DNA from: Aradus depressus
Taxonomy: Eukaryota > Arthropoda > Insecta > Hemiptera > Aradidae
Direction: 5' to 3'
Assembly: GCA_963662175.1 (NCBI GenBank)
Contig: OY759219.1
Location: 42,479,675-42,543,674, forward strand
DNA length: 64,000 nt
In this document: piece by piece, positions 51,915-61,183 of the stretch
How the letters are laid out: every line of letters starts with the position of its first letter
Position numbering within the stretch: position 1 is the stretch's first letter
Notes under the pieces: generated by a model
Told to the model about the DNA's origin: nothing
Seen by the model: the letters and a program-made list of their open reading frames with translations, nothing else
Database searches by the model: none
Made by a program: the position numbers and the translations under genes

Positions 51915-53057
51915 TTATATTGCAAAGCCCAAATTTAATTTTATCTTTTTCCGGATGCCCCGGCGAATTATGTCTTTAAAAATCCCCTCCCCCTTCTCTA
52001 AATATTCATTCAGTGTTAATTTTCTCCTTAATACCTGTTTAAATTCTCTTACTCCTTTTTTAAAATTGTTCTTATGTCTTTTATTAACCTCCTTTCTGTT
52101 TCCAGTTTGTCTGTAAGTTTTAACTATATTTTCTTTAAAATTAAAATTTGTCTTTTGTTTGTTGTCCTCAGTCTGTTTGTTTGTTTTGTCTAATAACATC
52201 CAAATGTTCCTTTCACTCTGTCCATCCACATCAACATTCATCCTATTTTCTTGAATTTCACTTAATACTAATTTTTCTACATTTTGACTCTCTTCCTCCA
52301 CCTCTTTCTCTAAAATTTGGGTCTGTTCCTCCCCACTGTTATTCTCTGTTCCTTCTACCTCATCAACTTGTGACTGACTGTCAATAATAAGAACCTCTTT
52401 TTCTACTTCAGAATTCCCTTCATCCAACTTGTTAATTTTTTGAATAAAGTGCTTTTCTAAGTTTTCTCCTGCTTTATTTATCCTACTTTCAACTCTTTCA
52501 TTTTCTATTTGAATTTTCTCTAATTGGTTCATCAAATTGTCCACCTTTTTATTTAATTTAACTTCTAAATTTTTAATGTCGCCTCTTAAATTTCCCATTT
52601 CTCCCTTTAATTCTTTTCCCTGTTCTTCTATTTTTTGATTGATATTCCCCATTTCCCCAGTTAACTTTGTTACAAAATTTCCTAATTTATTACTTTGCTC
52701 TTCCATTTTTTGATTCATATCTCCTCTTAAATTTTTCTCTAGATTTACTAATTTATTACTTTGCTCTTCCATTTTTTGATTGATATCCCCTCTTAAATTT
52801 TTCTCTAGATTTACTAATTTATTACCCTGCTTTTCTATATCCCCTCTTAAATTTGTCTCTAGATTTGTAAATTTCTGGGTTATGAATTCCATAAATCTAT
52901 CTAGCTTATCTGATTTCTCCTCACCTGTACCCTCCGTGGACTCCATTGCGGCTGGAGTCTCCCTTCCTGTATCTTCCGATACTTCCATATCCGAACTCGA
53001 CCCTTCCTCTCTACTTTCCTCCTCCAATCTCTTCGCCTCTCCTCTGGTAATTGGCAT
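51915..53057 (-). CDS. Coiled-coil Gag-like ORF of the LTR element
   Basis: 380 codons from an ATG near the 5' LTR side. It starts MPITRGEAKRLEEESREEGS, then an acidic Ser/Glu stretch. Residues about 65-200 form a long coiled coil with a 22-residue repeat (NLEKNLRGDINQKMEEQSNK, repeated about three times). An acidic middle follows, then a strongly basic C-terminus (KRHKNNFKKGVREFKQVLRR, IIRRGIRKKIKLNL). There is no zinc knuckle. By position it is gag; the coiled coil and basic tail fit a self-assembling, RNA-binding capsid-like protein, but that is inference. The intact frame suggests selection or recent insertion. Confidence 0.75.
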   Translation of the reverse strand: MPITRGEAKRLEEESREEGSSSDMEVSEDTGRETPAAMESTEGTGEEKSDKLDRFMEFITQKFTNLETNLRGDIEKQGNKLVNLEKNLRGDINQKMEEQSNKLVNLEKNLRGDMNQKMEEQSNKLGNFVTKLTGEMGNINQKIEEQGKELKGEMGNLRGDIKNLEVKLNKKVDNLMNQLEKIQIENERVESRINKAGENLEKHFIQKINKLDEGNSEVEKEVLIIDSQSQVDEVEGTENNSGEEQTQILEKEVEEESQNVEKLVLSEIQENRMNVDVDGQSERNIWMLLDKTNKQTEDNKQKTNFNFKENIVKTYRQTGNRKEVNKRHKNNFKKGVREFKQVLRRKLTLNEYLEKGEGIFKDIIRRGIRKKIKLNLGFAI

Positions 53058-53312
53058 TTTCTTACTTTATTAAATATATTAATACTAAACAAAAACAATG
53101 TTAAAATAGTAACCTTCTTTTGAAGTTTGAAAAAAAAAATATTATTTCTCAAAATTAAATGTAACCCTTATTTGTCTCTATTCTATCCTTTTCATCTTTT
53201 TCAACCTGTTTCCCTACTTTAATTAATATAAGAAAATTCTCCCATCAAGGTTTTGCCAAAATATGATGGGGCTTTGTGGCGAAAATCGTCCACACAAGGG
53301 ATATGCCAAAAA

Positions 53313-54115
53313 TGTGATAATCACTTGTTTGTTACCACATTTCCTGTAGAAATTTGATCTCTTTTGTTTATTTAAATTTTGATTTCTACAGTAGTTTGCC
53401 GAAAATTGCCCTAAAAAAATATTATCAATAATTTAAGACGTGCAATTTTTAAGAAAGTACACGTATACAACAAAAAAAAAATTCAATTAAACAAACTTTA
53501 CACTTGGATTCACAAAGAGATACCAATTTTTAAATATTTTTAAATAATATTAATTTCTAATCCAAAGGTTTTTTAAATGATACTACTGGGACAACAGGGA
53601 AGATGAATAGAATAGAATTTGAAGAGGACAAATAATTGGGTTATTATCTATATTTACATATTTAAATTTAAAAAAAAACTTATTTGAACAAACAAAACAA
53701 AAATTTACAATGGCACAAAAACATTAAATTAATACTTAAAAAACTATTTCTTTTTTTATTTGGGCATATTGAAAAATATATATTATTAATTGTACCTTCT
53801 CGACGCCTCTACCACAAAAACCAGACCCCGTCAACTCTTCACACTTTAATTCCACTCCAGTCAACTTTCATCTAATTGTTCAACTTCATTTTTATTTAAA
53901 ACATATCAAAACCACATGCACCGTTTTAGAGCTAGCTCACGACTCCATTACATTTAACACTATTTCACAGCTGTTTTTTATATGTTTTCTTGTTTTGTTT
54001 CTCAAACACCTTGATATATATCTAATATATATATATGATATTAGATTATAATAAAAAAAATTACCTCTTTTCATTAAAATATTCATTAAAAAAATGTTCC
54101 GTAGTGTACATCACA
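53313..54115 (-). repeat. Long terminal repeat (5' LTR in element orientation)
   Basis: 803 bp, followed on the minus strand by TTTTTGGCATATCCCTTGTG. A TGG triplet four bases after the LTR could begin a primer-binding site, but the tRNA is not identifiable. Confidence 0.93.
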
Positions 54116-54184
54116 ATACATATATTACATGGAAGTAAACGGACATGATCTGGAAACATTTATTTGTCGAAATATCGGAGAAAA

Positions 54185-54641
54185 AACGTTTAAATTAGAA
54201 AAATTGGGTACTTAGTTTCTTTAGAGGGAAGGTGGAGGGGATAGAGTAGGGGGAAGGGACGGTTTCTGCCGAGGGTCAGCGCTGCTGTCGCTCTCTTCCA
54301 ACGTCATATCACAAAAATCTAGTTTTCTGACATTACATGACCTGAGATTTCTTTTTATGTTGTGAAGAGTTACAAGATACAAGAATATTTTATTATTGCG
54401 GTTTGTTCTATTGCAAGCAAATACTTTTGAATGTAAGTTTAATATATTTAGTCCCGACAGTCGCGACAAAATTTGGAGAAGGCGTAATGAGGAGCTGAAT
54501 CCAAAAAATTTAAAACCAATAGTAAAACATGGGGGTGGCTCAGTGATGGTGTGGGGGTGTATGGCGTTTAGTGGAATTGGTGAACTGGTTTTCATTGAAA
54601 CCACCATGACTGGAAAAGTTTATGCCGAATTACTAAGGAGC
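54185..54641 (+). repeat. 455-bp segment, copy 1 (chimeric with Tc1)
   Basis: Almost identical to 57366-57823; I saw one base difference (GCGTTTAGTGG versus GCGTCTAGTGG). It joins about 240 bp of unassigned sequence (AGGGAAGGTGGAGGGGATAG) to the middle of the Tc1 transposase. Confidence 0.88.
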
Positions 54642-54994
54642 AATTTGAAAAAGAGTGCTGAAAAACTTGGGATTTTACGGCCTTTTCATTTTTACCAAGA
54701 CAACGATCCGAAACACACCTGTGAATTGGTACGTACTTGGCTTTTGTATAACTGCCCTTAAAGTTATGAAACCCCCCCCAATCGCCCGATCTCAACCCAA
54801 TTGAACACGTATGGGGTGAGCTCGACAGGAAAATTCGATTAACACCCATTGCTTCAAAAAACGAATTGAAACAAAAGTTATTAGAAGAGTGGGGTAAAAT
54901 ATCTCCAAATTTCACCAAAAAATTAGTTTCATCATCAATGCCGAATCGAATGAAAGATGTTATTACACAAAAAGGGTACCCAACCAAATATTAA
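54425..54994 (+). pseudogene. Tc1-like transposase, C-terminal part
   Basis: TFECKFNIFSPDSRDKIWRR, then VKHGGGSVMVWGCMAFSGIG, HFYQDNDPKHTCELVRTWL (catalytic Asp), and after a frame change PPQSPDLNPIEHVWGELDRK (catalytic Glu). It ends KGYPTKY. The SDES-type Asp is lost at the junction. Confidence 0.87.
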
Positions 54995-55302
54995 TTAACA
55001 TTATGGTTTTTGAATTTGTGAAATCGTAAAAAAAACATTGAATTTATTTATAGTTGTTTACATTTTTGTCCGAAAATTTTTGTTACCTACATTACTTGTT
55101 ATAAAATTTATTAAATTAAAATATTTATTTGTTCTAATCAAAGCTGTTTTTCCTTTATCCTAACCCACTTTTGAATTCTTATTCTTGATTGAAAAATGGC
55201 TTTAATTATTTTTTTAAATTATTTTTTATTACTTTTGCATTTAATTATTATAATTTTTTATTGAAAAATCAAACCGTCCGAACATTTTTGTTACTGACTG
55301 TA

Positions 55303-56845
55303 TGTGGACAAAGAAAAACATCAAACTTATCGAAAAATGAACTACAGAATAAACCAACTAAAATTGAAATAAACAAAAACTAAAATAAGAGAAAAAGTTA
55401 TTTTAGTAATACAACTTAACAGATAATAATAAAGTACTAAATACCAAATACTAAATAAAGCTAAGGCGTCGTTTCAAAACACATAAGCTAATAAGCCTAA
55501 CAAAGTTGGGCCATGGATAAGAAGTGGGGCTCCTGACGTCTTTCAAAATTCATGTTAATTCACTGGCTCTGCTAAAAAGAGGGAAATTGGAATTATAGAA
55601 AAAAGTTTATCTATGGTTATTTAATTCCATTAATTAGTTCAATAGCAATAGATTAAATATTAATATACTGTTTTCGGCCAAAAAATATCTACTGTTAGAA
55701 ATATTATTTCATACCTAACTGTAATTGACATGTCCACTATTAAACATTCGCATGAGTCTTGGATTAACCAATGGGCCCATTGGTCTATAAATGCCCTATG
55801 TTATATCCAATAAAATACTAATGTAGGCTTAAAATTATAATCTAATTGTATGAATGTAAGGTTTTTTTTTTATTTTTTATATATAAATATCAGTAATAAG
55901 CTAAGTGGGCCCAGTTAAACTCACCAATAAAACTAAGAAAAAAATAACACGAAAAAAATAACACTATACCAACTTAATAACCAATATTGAACATTTATTT
56001 TTCTCAATTATTTTTAAGAGAGCAAAAACTACAATATACTAGCTACCCGTAAAAAAGAAATTTGATCGTAGTAAAATGTATTTAATGGAATTAGGAGCAC
56101 TACATAAATGTTTAAAAACATACTGACAAAAATTGGAAGATTTAAAATAATGAATAATGATTAGAATACAATTATTATAAATTAGGCTTAAATGGGCTTA
56201 TTGAGACAAGTTACATATATGTATTTCAAGTTAAAGAAATAAAAATGAAATCATATAATTTTGAGGAAACAGAACATTAAACAATACATTAAAATGAATT
56301 ACTCACGAAGAAAGATAAGTTGGATGTTCGCTCGTCTTATAACTTCTCTTCTCAAAATAAAATTCTGGCACCAACTGATAACTGTTGATGGTTTATGGAA
56401 TGCACCTTTAGCTAACTAAGATCTTTGTGGGTTTGATTTGGGCATGTTCTTTATAATAACAAAACTTAATACTAACTATTTATAATAAATAAAACTGTAA
56501 AACTAGTCATTGCTCAATCAGTTACCAACCACTAAAAGCCCATTTTACACGTAACACTAAATACTCATAGAACCGAGGCCGCTCTCAGGATGTGAACACT
56601 GGAAAGAAATTAAATTCGAATAACATAATAAATTGTAAATAAAATAAAATTTACTACAATAAAAAAACACAAAAAAATCTACTAAAGATTAATATGAATA
56701 AACTCATAATTCCACAGTTCACTCTGTTACGAAAATAAAATAAAATGTGGGTAAAGTGATAAACTTAAAAAAACCAAAAATAATTGAATACAAAATAAAT
56801 AAAAATGTAACGAACTATGACATTTGAGGTTATTCTAAAATATTT
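55303..56845. other. AT-rich interval without recognised genes
   Basis: Only short chance frames; no repeat matches noticed. Confidence 0.4.
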
Positions 56846-56849
56846 GACG

Positions 56850-57100
56850 TGGTCATTACAGGGCTTTCTTATACCAACCACGCTTACAGATCACTCTCTC
56901 TCCCCCTCCACTTCTCAAAATCATTTCATACTGAAATGACTGAGTGTATGAAAGTAAAGAATAGCCTTCAGAGGAAATGTTTTGTTTCATTTTACAGCGT
57001 AATCCCGAGAGTGACAATCTTATACCCAGTAATGCCAGTAAGAAATAATTTTGAGGAGGGGGAGGGGGAGAGAGTGATCTATTGGCCTGGTTGGTATACA
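56850..57100 (+). mobile_element. MITE-like family B2, best copy
   Basis: Ends of about 60 bp are inverted: CTTATACCAACCACGCTTAC and GATCACTCTCTCTCCCCCTC against GAGGGGGAGAGAGTGATCTA and CTGGTTGGTATACACC. Non-coding interior with CTTATACCCAGTAATGCCAG. Confidence 0.7.
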
Positions 57101-57104
57101 CCAT

Positions 57105-57370
57105 ATATGTATATGTTATTTTTTCTTTACTTCTATAATTTTTCATGAAAATTACCAATAATAACAAAATATTTTAAAATTCGTTGACGCCATACAATTT
57201 AAACATTATTTTGAAATACTTTCTAAGGAAATTTATTTTCCACTGTTTCAGGAGCTACAATTTTTGTTCTAATAATCCTACCTCAAATCTGAGGACTTAT
57301 TAATAATAACATTTTTTGTAAAAACCGATTTTTTGATAGGACGAACCGTTTTCGGGTGAATCTAGGAAAC
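57105..57370 (-). repeat. Repeat family B copy, minus; empty site of hairpin element
   Basis: Inverse of 34780-35290. It contains CAATTTAAACAT (57195-57206), the unduplicated target of hairpin copy 2, and ACGAACCGTTTTCGGGTGAA near its end. Confidence 0.7.
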
Positions 57371-57823
57371 GTTTAAATTAGAAAAATTGGGTACTTAGTT
57401 TCTTTAGAGGGAAGGTGGAGGGGATAGAGTAGGGGGAAGGGACGGTTTCTGCCGAGGGTCAGCGCTGCTGTCGCTCTCTTCCAACGTCATATCACAAAAA
57501 TCTAGTTTTCTGACATTACATGACCTGAGATTTCTTTTTATGTTGTGAAGAGTTACAAGATACAAGAATATTTTATTATTGCGGTTTGTTCTATTGCAAG
57601 CAAATACTTTTGAATGTAAGTTTAATATATTTAGTCCCGACAGTCGCGACAAAATTTGGAGAAGGCGTAATGAGGAGCTGAATCCAAAAAATTTAAAACC
57701 AATAGTAAAACATGGGGGTGGCTCAGTGATGGTGTGGGGGTGTATGGCGTCTAGTGGAATTGGTGAACTGGTTTTCATTGAAACCACCATGACTGGAAAA
57801 GTTTATGCCGAATTACTAAGGAG
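57366..57823 (+). repeat. 455-bp segment, copy 2
   Basis: Near-identical to 54185-54641. Here it joins repeat B on the left (GAATCTAGGAAACG) and the Harbinger element on the right (GAGAACCCACGCACTAGG). Confidence 0.88.
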
Positions 57824-57977
57824 AGAACCCACGCACTAGGCAGCCAAGAAGTTCTGGCTCCGGCGGCCACTACATCTTGCACACCTGCACAGGCAGCCAA
57901 CATAGCTCATTGTGAACTATGAGGCTGCCTCAGTACCCGCTCACTTGTTGCAGCAACCACATCTATTTCAAACAAAA

Positions 57978-59938
57978 ATGACTTTTGATACAGAGAAATT
58001 TATACAGGAAGTTGAAAGTCGAAATGCAATCTGGGATATCACTTGTGATGAGTACAGTGATCGTGATGTGAATAGAAGAAGATGGGAGAAAATCACCAAT
58101 GTTATGTGTGAAGAGAATTTGGAGGAAAAAGAAAAGAATGAATTTGGTAAGTTTTTTTTTTAATTTAAGTATAATATAATACAATAGTAGTTACGTAATG
58201 TAATATATATAAGTATATAATAATTACTATTCTAATGCAACTCTGTTTTGCCATTCTAGCGGATTTTCATTATTAAAATAATCCGCAAATAAATCCCTAT
58301 ATGCCGTTGATGATCGGTTTCCCCTGGTTGGAGGACCTGGTGGAATTTCCAACTCTGGAGGGACGTATAGCGTGTCTTGAAATATATATCCCTCTCTTTC
58401 TCGCACATAATTATGTAAAACACAGCATGCTTTGACTATGGCAATTGCAAACTATTTACGAACATCCATTGGGCGGTGAAAAATTCGCCATTTATTTGCC
58501 AGAATGCCGAACGTGCATTCTATAAACCGTCTTGCACGAGACAGGCGGTAATTAAAAATTCTTTTGTTGTCTGTCAAACCCCTTCCTCTATAAGGACGCA
58601 TTAAATTTTCGGATAAACCGAATGCCTCATCGCCAACAATGACGTATGGCATAGGTATTCCATTGTCTGATATAGGTATTTTTTCTGGGACTCCTAAGTT
58701 TTTATTAACAAGTTTTTCATACAAATCGGATTGCTTATAAATAGACGAGTCAGCGCATTTCCCGTATGCTCCAACATCAATGTAAGTGAACTTATAATCC
58801 GTATCGCATACAGCAAGTAAAACGATTGAAAAATAATTTTTGTAATTATAGTAAAGTGAGCCTGATTCACTTGGTTTAACTAATCTTATATGTTTCCCGT
58901 CTATCGCACCAATGCAATTTGGATAATTAGCATTTGTATTAAAACCATTTGCTATTTCAATCCATCTTTCTTTATTCAGTTCTGGAAACTCTGTATGCTT
59001 CAAGTTCTCCCAAATCGCCAAGCAAGTTTCATATATGATATTTCGAACAGTGGTATATCCAATCCGAAAATTATGATTCAATTCTGCCATACTACCATCC
59101 TGTTGCCAGATATCTGAAATAAAATATTATTTTTCAGGTAAATCATTACAAAAAAAAATGGAAGAAGATCAGGACTAGTTTCAGCAGAGAATTAAAACGC
59201 ATACGAGGCACTAAAAGTGGATCAGCAGCTTCGCGAAAAAGCCCTTACGTCTATTTTGAACAACTACAGTTTCTTAGGGAAACTTAGACAATTAATACAA
59301 CTGATAATAGTTTGCAGGAAGCAGACATTTCTGAAAATAACGGTGAGACCCGTGTTCAAACTCGTTCACCTATTACCAAGAAGAAGAAAAAAAATGACGA
59401 TGACGGTTTGGTAGAAGTATTGAAGCAAAGCATCGCCAAGAGGGAAGAGCATGAAAGAAATTATGAATGTGATTCAGATAGATTATTTATACTTTCGCTG
59501 CTAGACGATTTTAGAAAGATTCCGGAACATCGTAGGCTTTCCACAAAAATTGAGTTGATGGAAACAATAAAAAGAGCACAAATGGGTCCAATGGAAAGTG
59601 ATGACTCATGAGGAGCTGGGCTATACAGCCGTATGTTAGGACGAGAAGTCTCGAGTAATGTGCAATATCAGCAAGAATACTCAACACAGCCCAAATGTAG
59701 ACCAGAAAACTCAACTACTGGCCAATATCGCCATGAATATATACTACAATCAAATTACGGACCGGAAGAATTAACCTTTCAGCAATACTCGAGCAGTGGA
59801 CAAAGTTGCCGTAACTATTCCGGCGCAGATAGGCAGGGCACTCCAAGAGAGTATGATGAGCTTTTATCACCTGTGTCAAATGGTTCTGATGTAACTCAGA
59901 ATTCTGAAATATTTGATCTATTTCACACACAATAAAAT
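57978..59938 (+). pseudogene. MADF-BESS protein of Harbinger element
   Basis: Exon 1 is 57978-58146 (MTFDTEKFIQEVESRNAIWD, DRDVNRRRWEKITNVM) and exon 2 is 59138-59938, joined by GT-AG in phase. Exon 2 continues the MADF domain (KKWKKIRTSFSRELKRIRGT, SPYVYFEQLQFL). It then has a Lys-rich linker, a BESS motif (SDRLFILSLLDDFRKIPEHR) and a Gln/Tyr-rich tail. An extra A in the A-run at 59150-59158 shifts the frame. A TAG follows FLRET and a TGA follows MESDDS, so it is inactive as assembled. In the family this protein binds DNA and helps import the transposase into the nucleus. Confidence 0.88.
58227..59113 (-). pseudogene. PIF/Harbinger transposase (DDE_4 / HARBI1-like)
   Basis: After acceptor TTTCAG (59114-59115) it reads YLATG, frame slip, MAELNHNFRIGYTTVRNIIY, NCIGAIDGKHIRL (first Asp), VGAYGKCADSSIYKQ and PYVIVGDEAFGLSENLMRPY (second Asp). 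RLSRARRFIECTFGILANKW (Glu) and MDVRK come next, then an in-frame TAG at 58452, followed by FAIAIVKACCVLHNYVRERE to ENPLEWQNRVALE. All three catalytic acids are present; one frameshift and one stop disable it. The exons for the N-terminal ~100 residues were not found. The whole gene lies in the intron of the MADF gene, on the opposite strand. Confidence 0.92.
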
Positions 59939-59952
59939 TACAAGATATTTAA

Positions 59953-61181
59953 TCTATATTAATAAAGCTGAAACGGGGTGTGTTTGTTTGTTTGTATGTT
60001 TGTTCCAGCATCACGCCCAAACGGCTGGACGGATCTTCATGAAACTTCACATGTAGCATTATTTTGAGCCTGATTGAATAATAGGCTATGTGGCGTCCCA
60101 AAATTTTGAACGGGAGGGAGGGTTGTAAGGGGGGCTTAAGTATATAAATAGTGCTAACTCATTAACTAATGGTTGGATTGTAATGAAATTACGTATGTAG
60201 TATACTTAAAAGCCAAATAGAAAAATAAAGTGTATGGCGTTCCAAAGTTTTGAACGGGGGGGGGGGGGGGGGGGGGTTGTAGGAGGGCCTAAGTATATAA
60301 ATAGTGCTAACTCAGTAACTAATGGTCGAATTGTCATGAAATATCACATGTAGAATTTTTAAAGGCCAAATAGAAAAATAGGATGTGTGACATCTCAAAA
60401 TTTCGGGGAGGAAGGGGGGGGGGGCTAAGCATAAAAATAATGCTGAGTGATTAAAGAGTAATCGGATTGTCATGAATTTCACATGTAGTAGTAGTAACTA
60501 TGTATTCGCTGTGGGGTCTACTGTTGCAAGGCATTTACTAGCTGTGATGCCCAGCGTTCCTTATATCGTACTAGCTGTGGGGTCCGCTGTTGCAAGGCAC
60601 CTACTAGCGGTAGGGCCCAGCGTTCCTAAAAACGTACTAGCTGTGGGGTCCGCCGTTGCAAAAACATACTAGCTGTGATGCCCAGCGTTTCTAACTACGT
60701 ACTAGCATTGGGGTCAGCCGTTCCAAGGCACTTACAAGCTGTGTTGCCCAGCGTTCCTAACTACGTACTAGCCGTGGGGTCCACCGTTTCAAGGGATATA
60801 CTACCTGTGGTGCCCAGCGTTGCAAGGCACATACTAGCTGTGAACACAAGCGTTCTTAAGTACGCACTGGCTAGGATGTCCAGCGATGCTAAGTATTCAC
60901 TAGCTGTGGTCACAAGCGTTCTTATGTACGCACTGGCTAGGATGTCCAGCGATGCTAAGTATTCACTAGCTGTGGTTTCCGCCGTTGAAAGGCGCATACT
61001 AGCTGTGGTGCCCAGAGGTCCTAAAAACTTACTAGCGTTACTATAGCTGAAGGACTATAAGCCTTATTCCGTATAAAATTATAACATCATGAATGTACTG
61101 CCGAAAAAATTGAATAGACTTATAGGAGATATTGGGAGAAAATTCAAAGTTCCCCCGGGCAACGCCGGGTATTACTGCTAG
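59953..61181 (+). mobile_element. Non-autonomous Helitron with minisatellite cargo
   Basis: It starts TCTATATTAATAAAGCTGAA after host A (59952). It ends with hairpin CCCGGGCAACGCCGGG, then TATTACTGCTAG, before host T (61182). These are the canonical TC / hairpin-CTAG ends with A|T insertion. No Rep/Hel gene. The interior has CACGCCCAAACGGCTGGACG-type modules repeated about three times, a G run at about 60256-60277 and the array at 60485-61045. Confidence 0.93.
60485..61045 (+). repeat. Minisatellite inside Helitron, ~36/72-bp units
   Basis: Units of the form TACTAGCTGTGGGGTCCGCT, GTTGCAAGGCAC and CCCAGCGTTCCTAACTACG alternate about 14 times. The plus frame is open through most of it (AVGSAVARHLLAVMPSVP-like), and so is one minus frame, because the unit lengths are multiples of three. 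Confidence 0.9.
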
Positions 61182-61183
61182 TG

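Larger units (their letters stand above)
48982..54115 (-). mobile_element. LTR retrotransposon, non-autonomous, 5.1 kb
   Basis: Two 803-bp LTRs (48982-49784 and 53313-54115), essentially identical, start TGTGATAA and end ACATCACA. They are bounded by the 4-bp duplication ATAC at 48978-48981 and 54116-54119. The orientation is minus, because a polypurine tract adjoins the LTR at 49785-49810 on the minus strand and the only long ORF is on that strand. The 3.5 kb interior has no protease, RT, RNase H or integrase. Confidence 0.94.
47945..55300 (+). mobile_element. Tc1-like transposon carrying nested insertions
   Basis: Left end CAATCAGTAACAAACATTTC after TA at 47943-47944. The right end is, complemented, CAGTCAGTAACAAAAATGTT, before TA at 55301-55302. 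The transposase is split: the N-terminal part is at 48311-48750 and the C-terminal part at about 54425-54994. Between them lie a SINE fragment, unassigned sequence and a complete LTR retrotransposon. Confidence 0.87.
57830..59950. mobile_element. PIF/Harbinger element, two genes, decayed
   Basis: Carries the two-gene set of this superfamily, a DDE transposase and a MADF DNA-binding partner. Terminal inverted repeats were not found: the left side abuts the 455-bp duplicated segment and the right side is cut by a Helitron. Confidence 0.88.

Noticed and set aside
54221..54607. 128-codon minus frame repeated at 57404-57790
   Set aside because: It is antisense to the Tc1 transposase remnant inside a duplicated segment.
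60472..61046. Repetitive protein gene (AVGSAVARHLLAV repeats)
   Set aside because: The frame exists because minisatellite units are multiples of three and lie inside a Helitron; no promoter, splice or stop context supports a gene.
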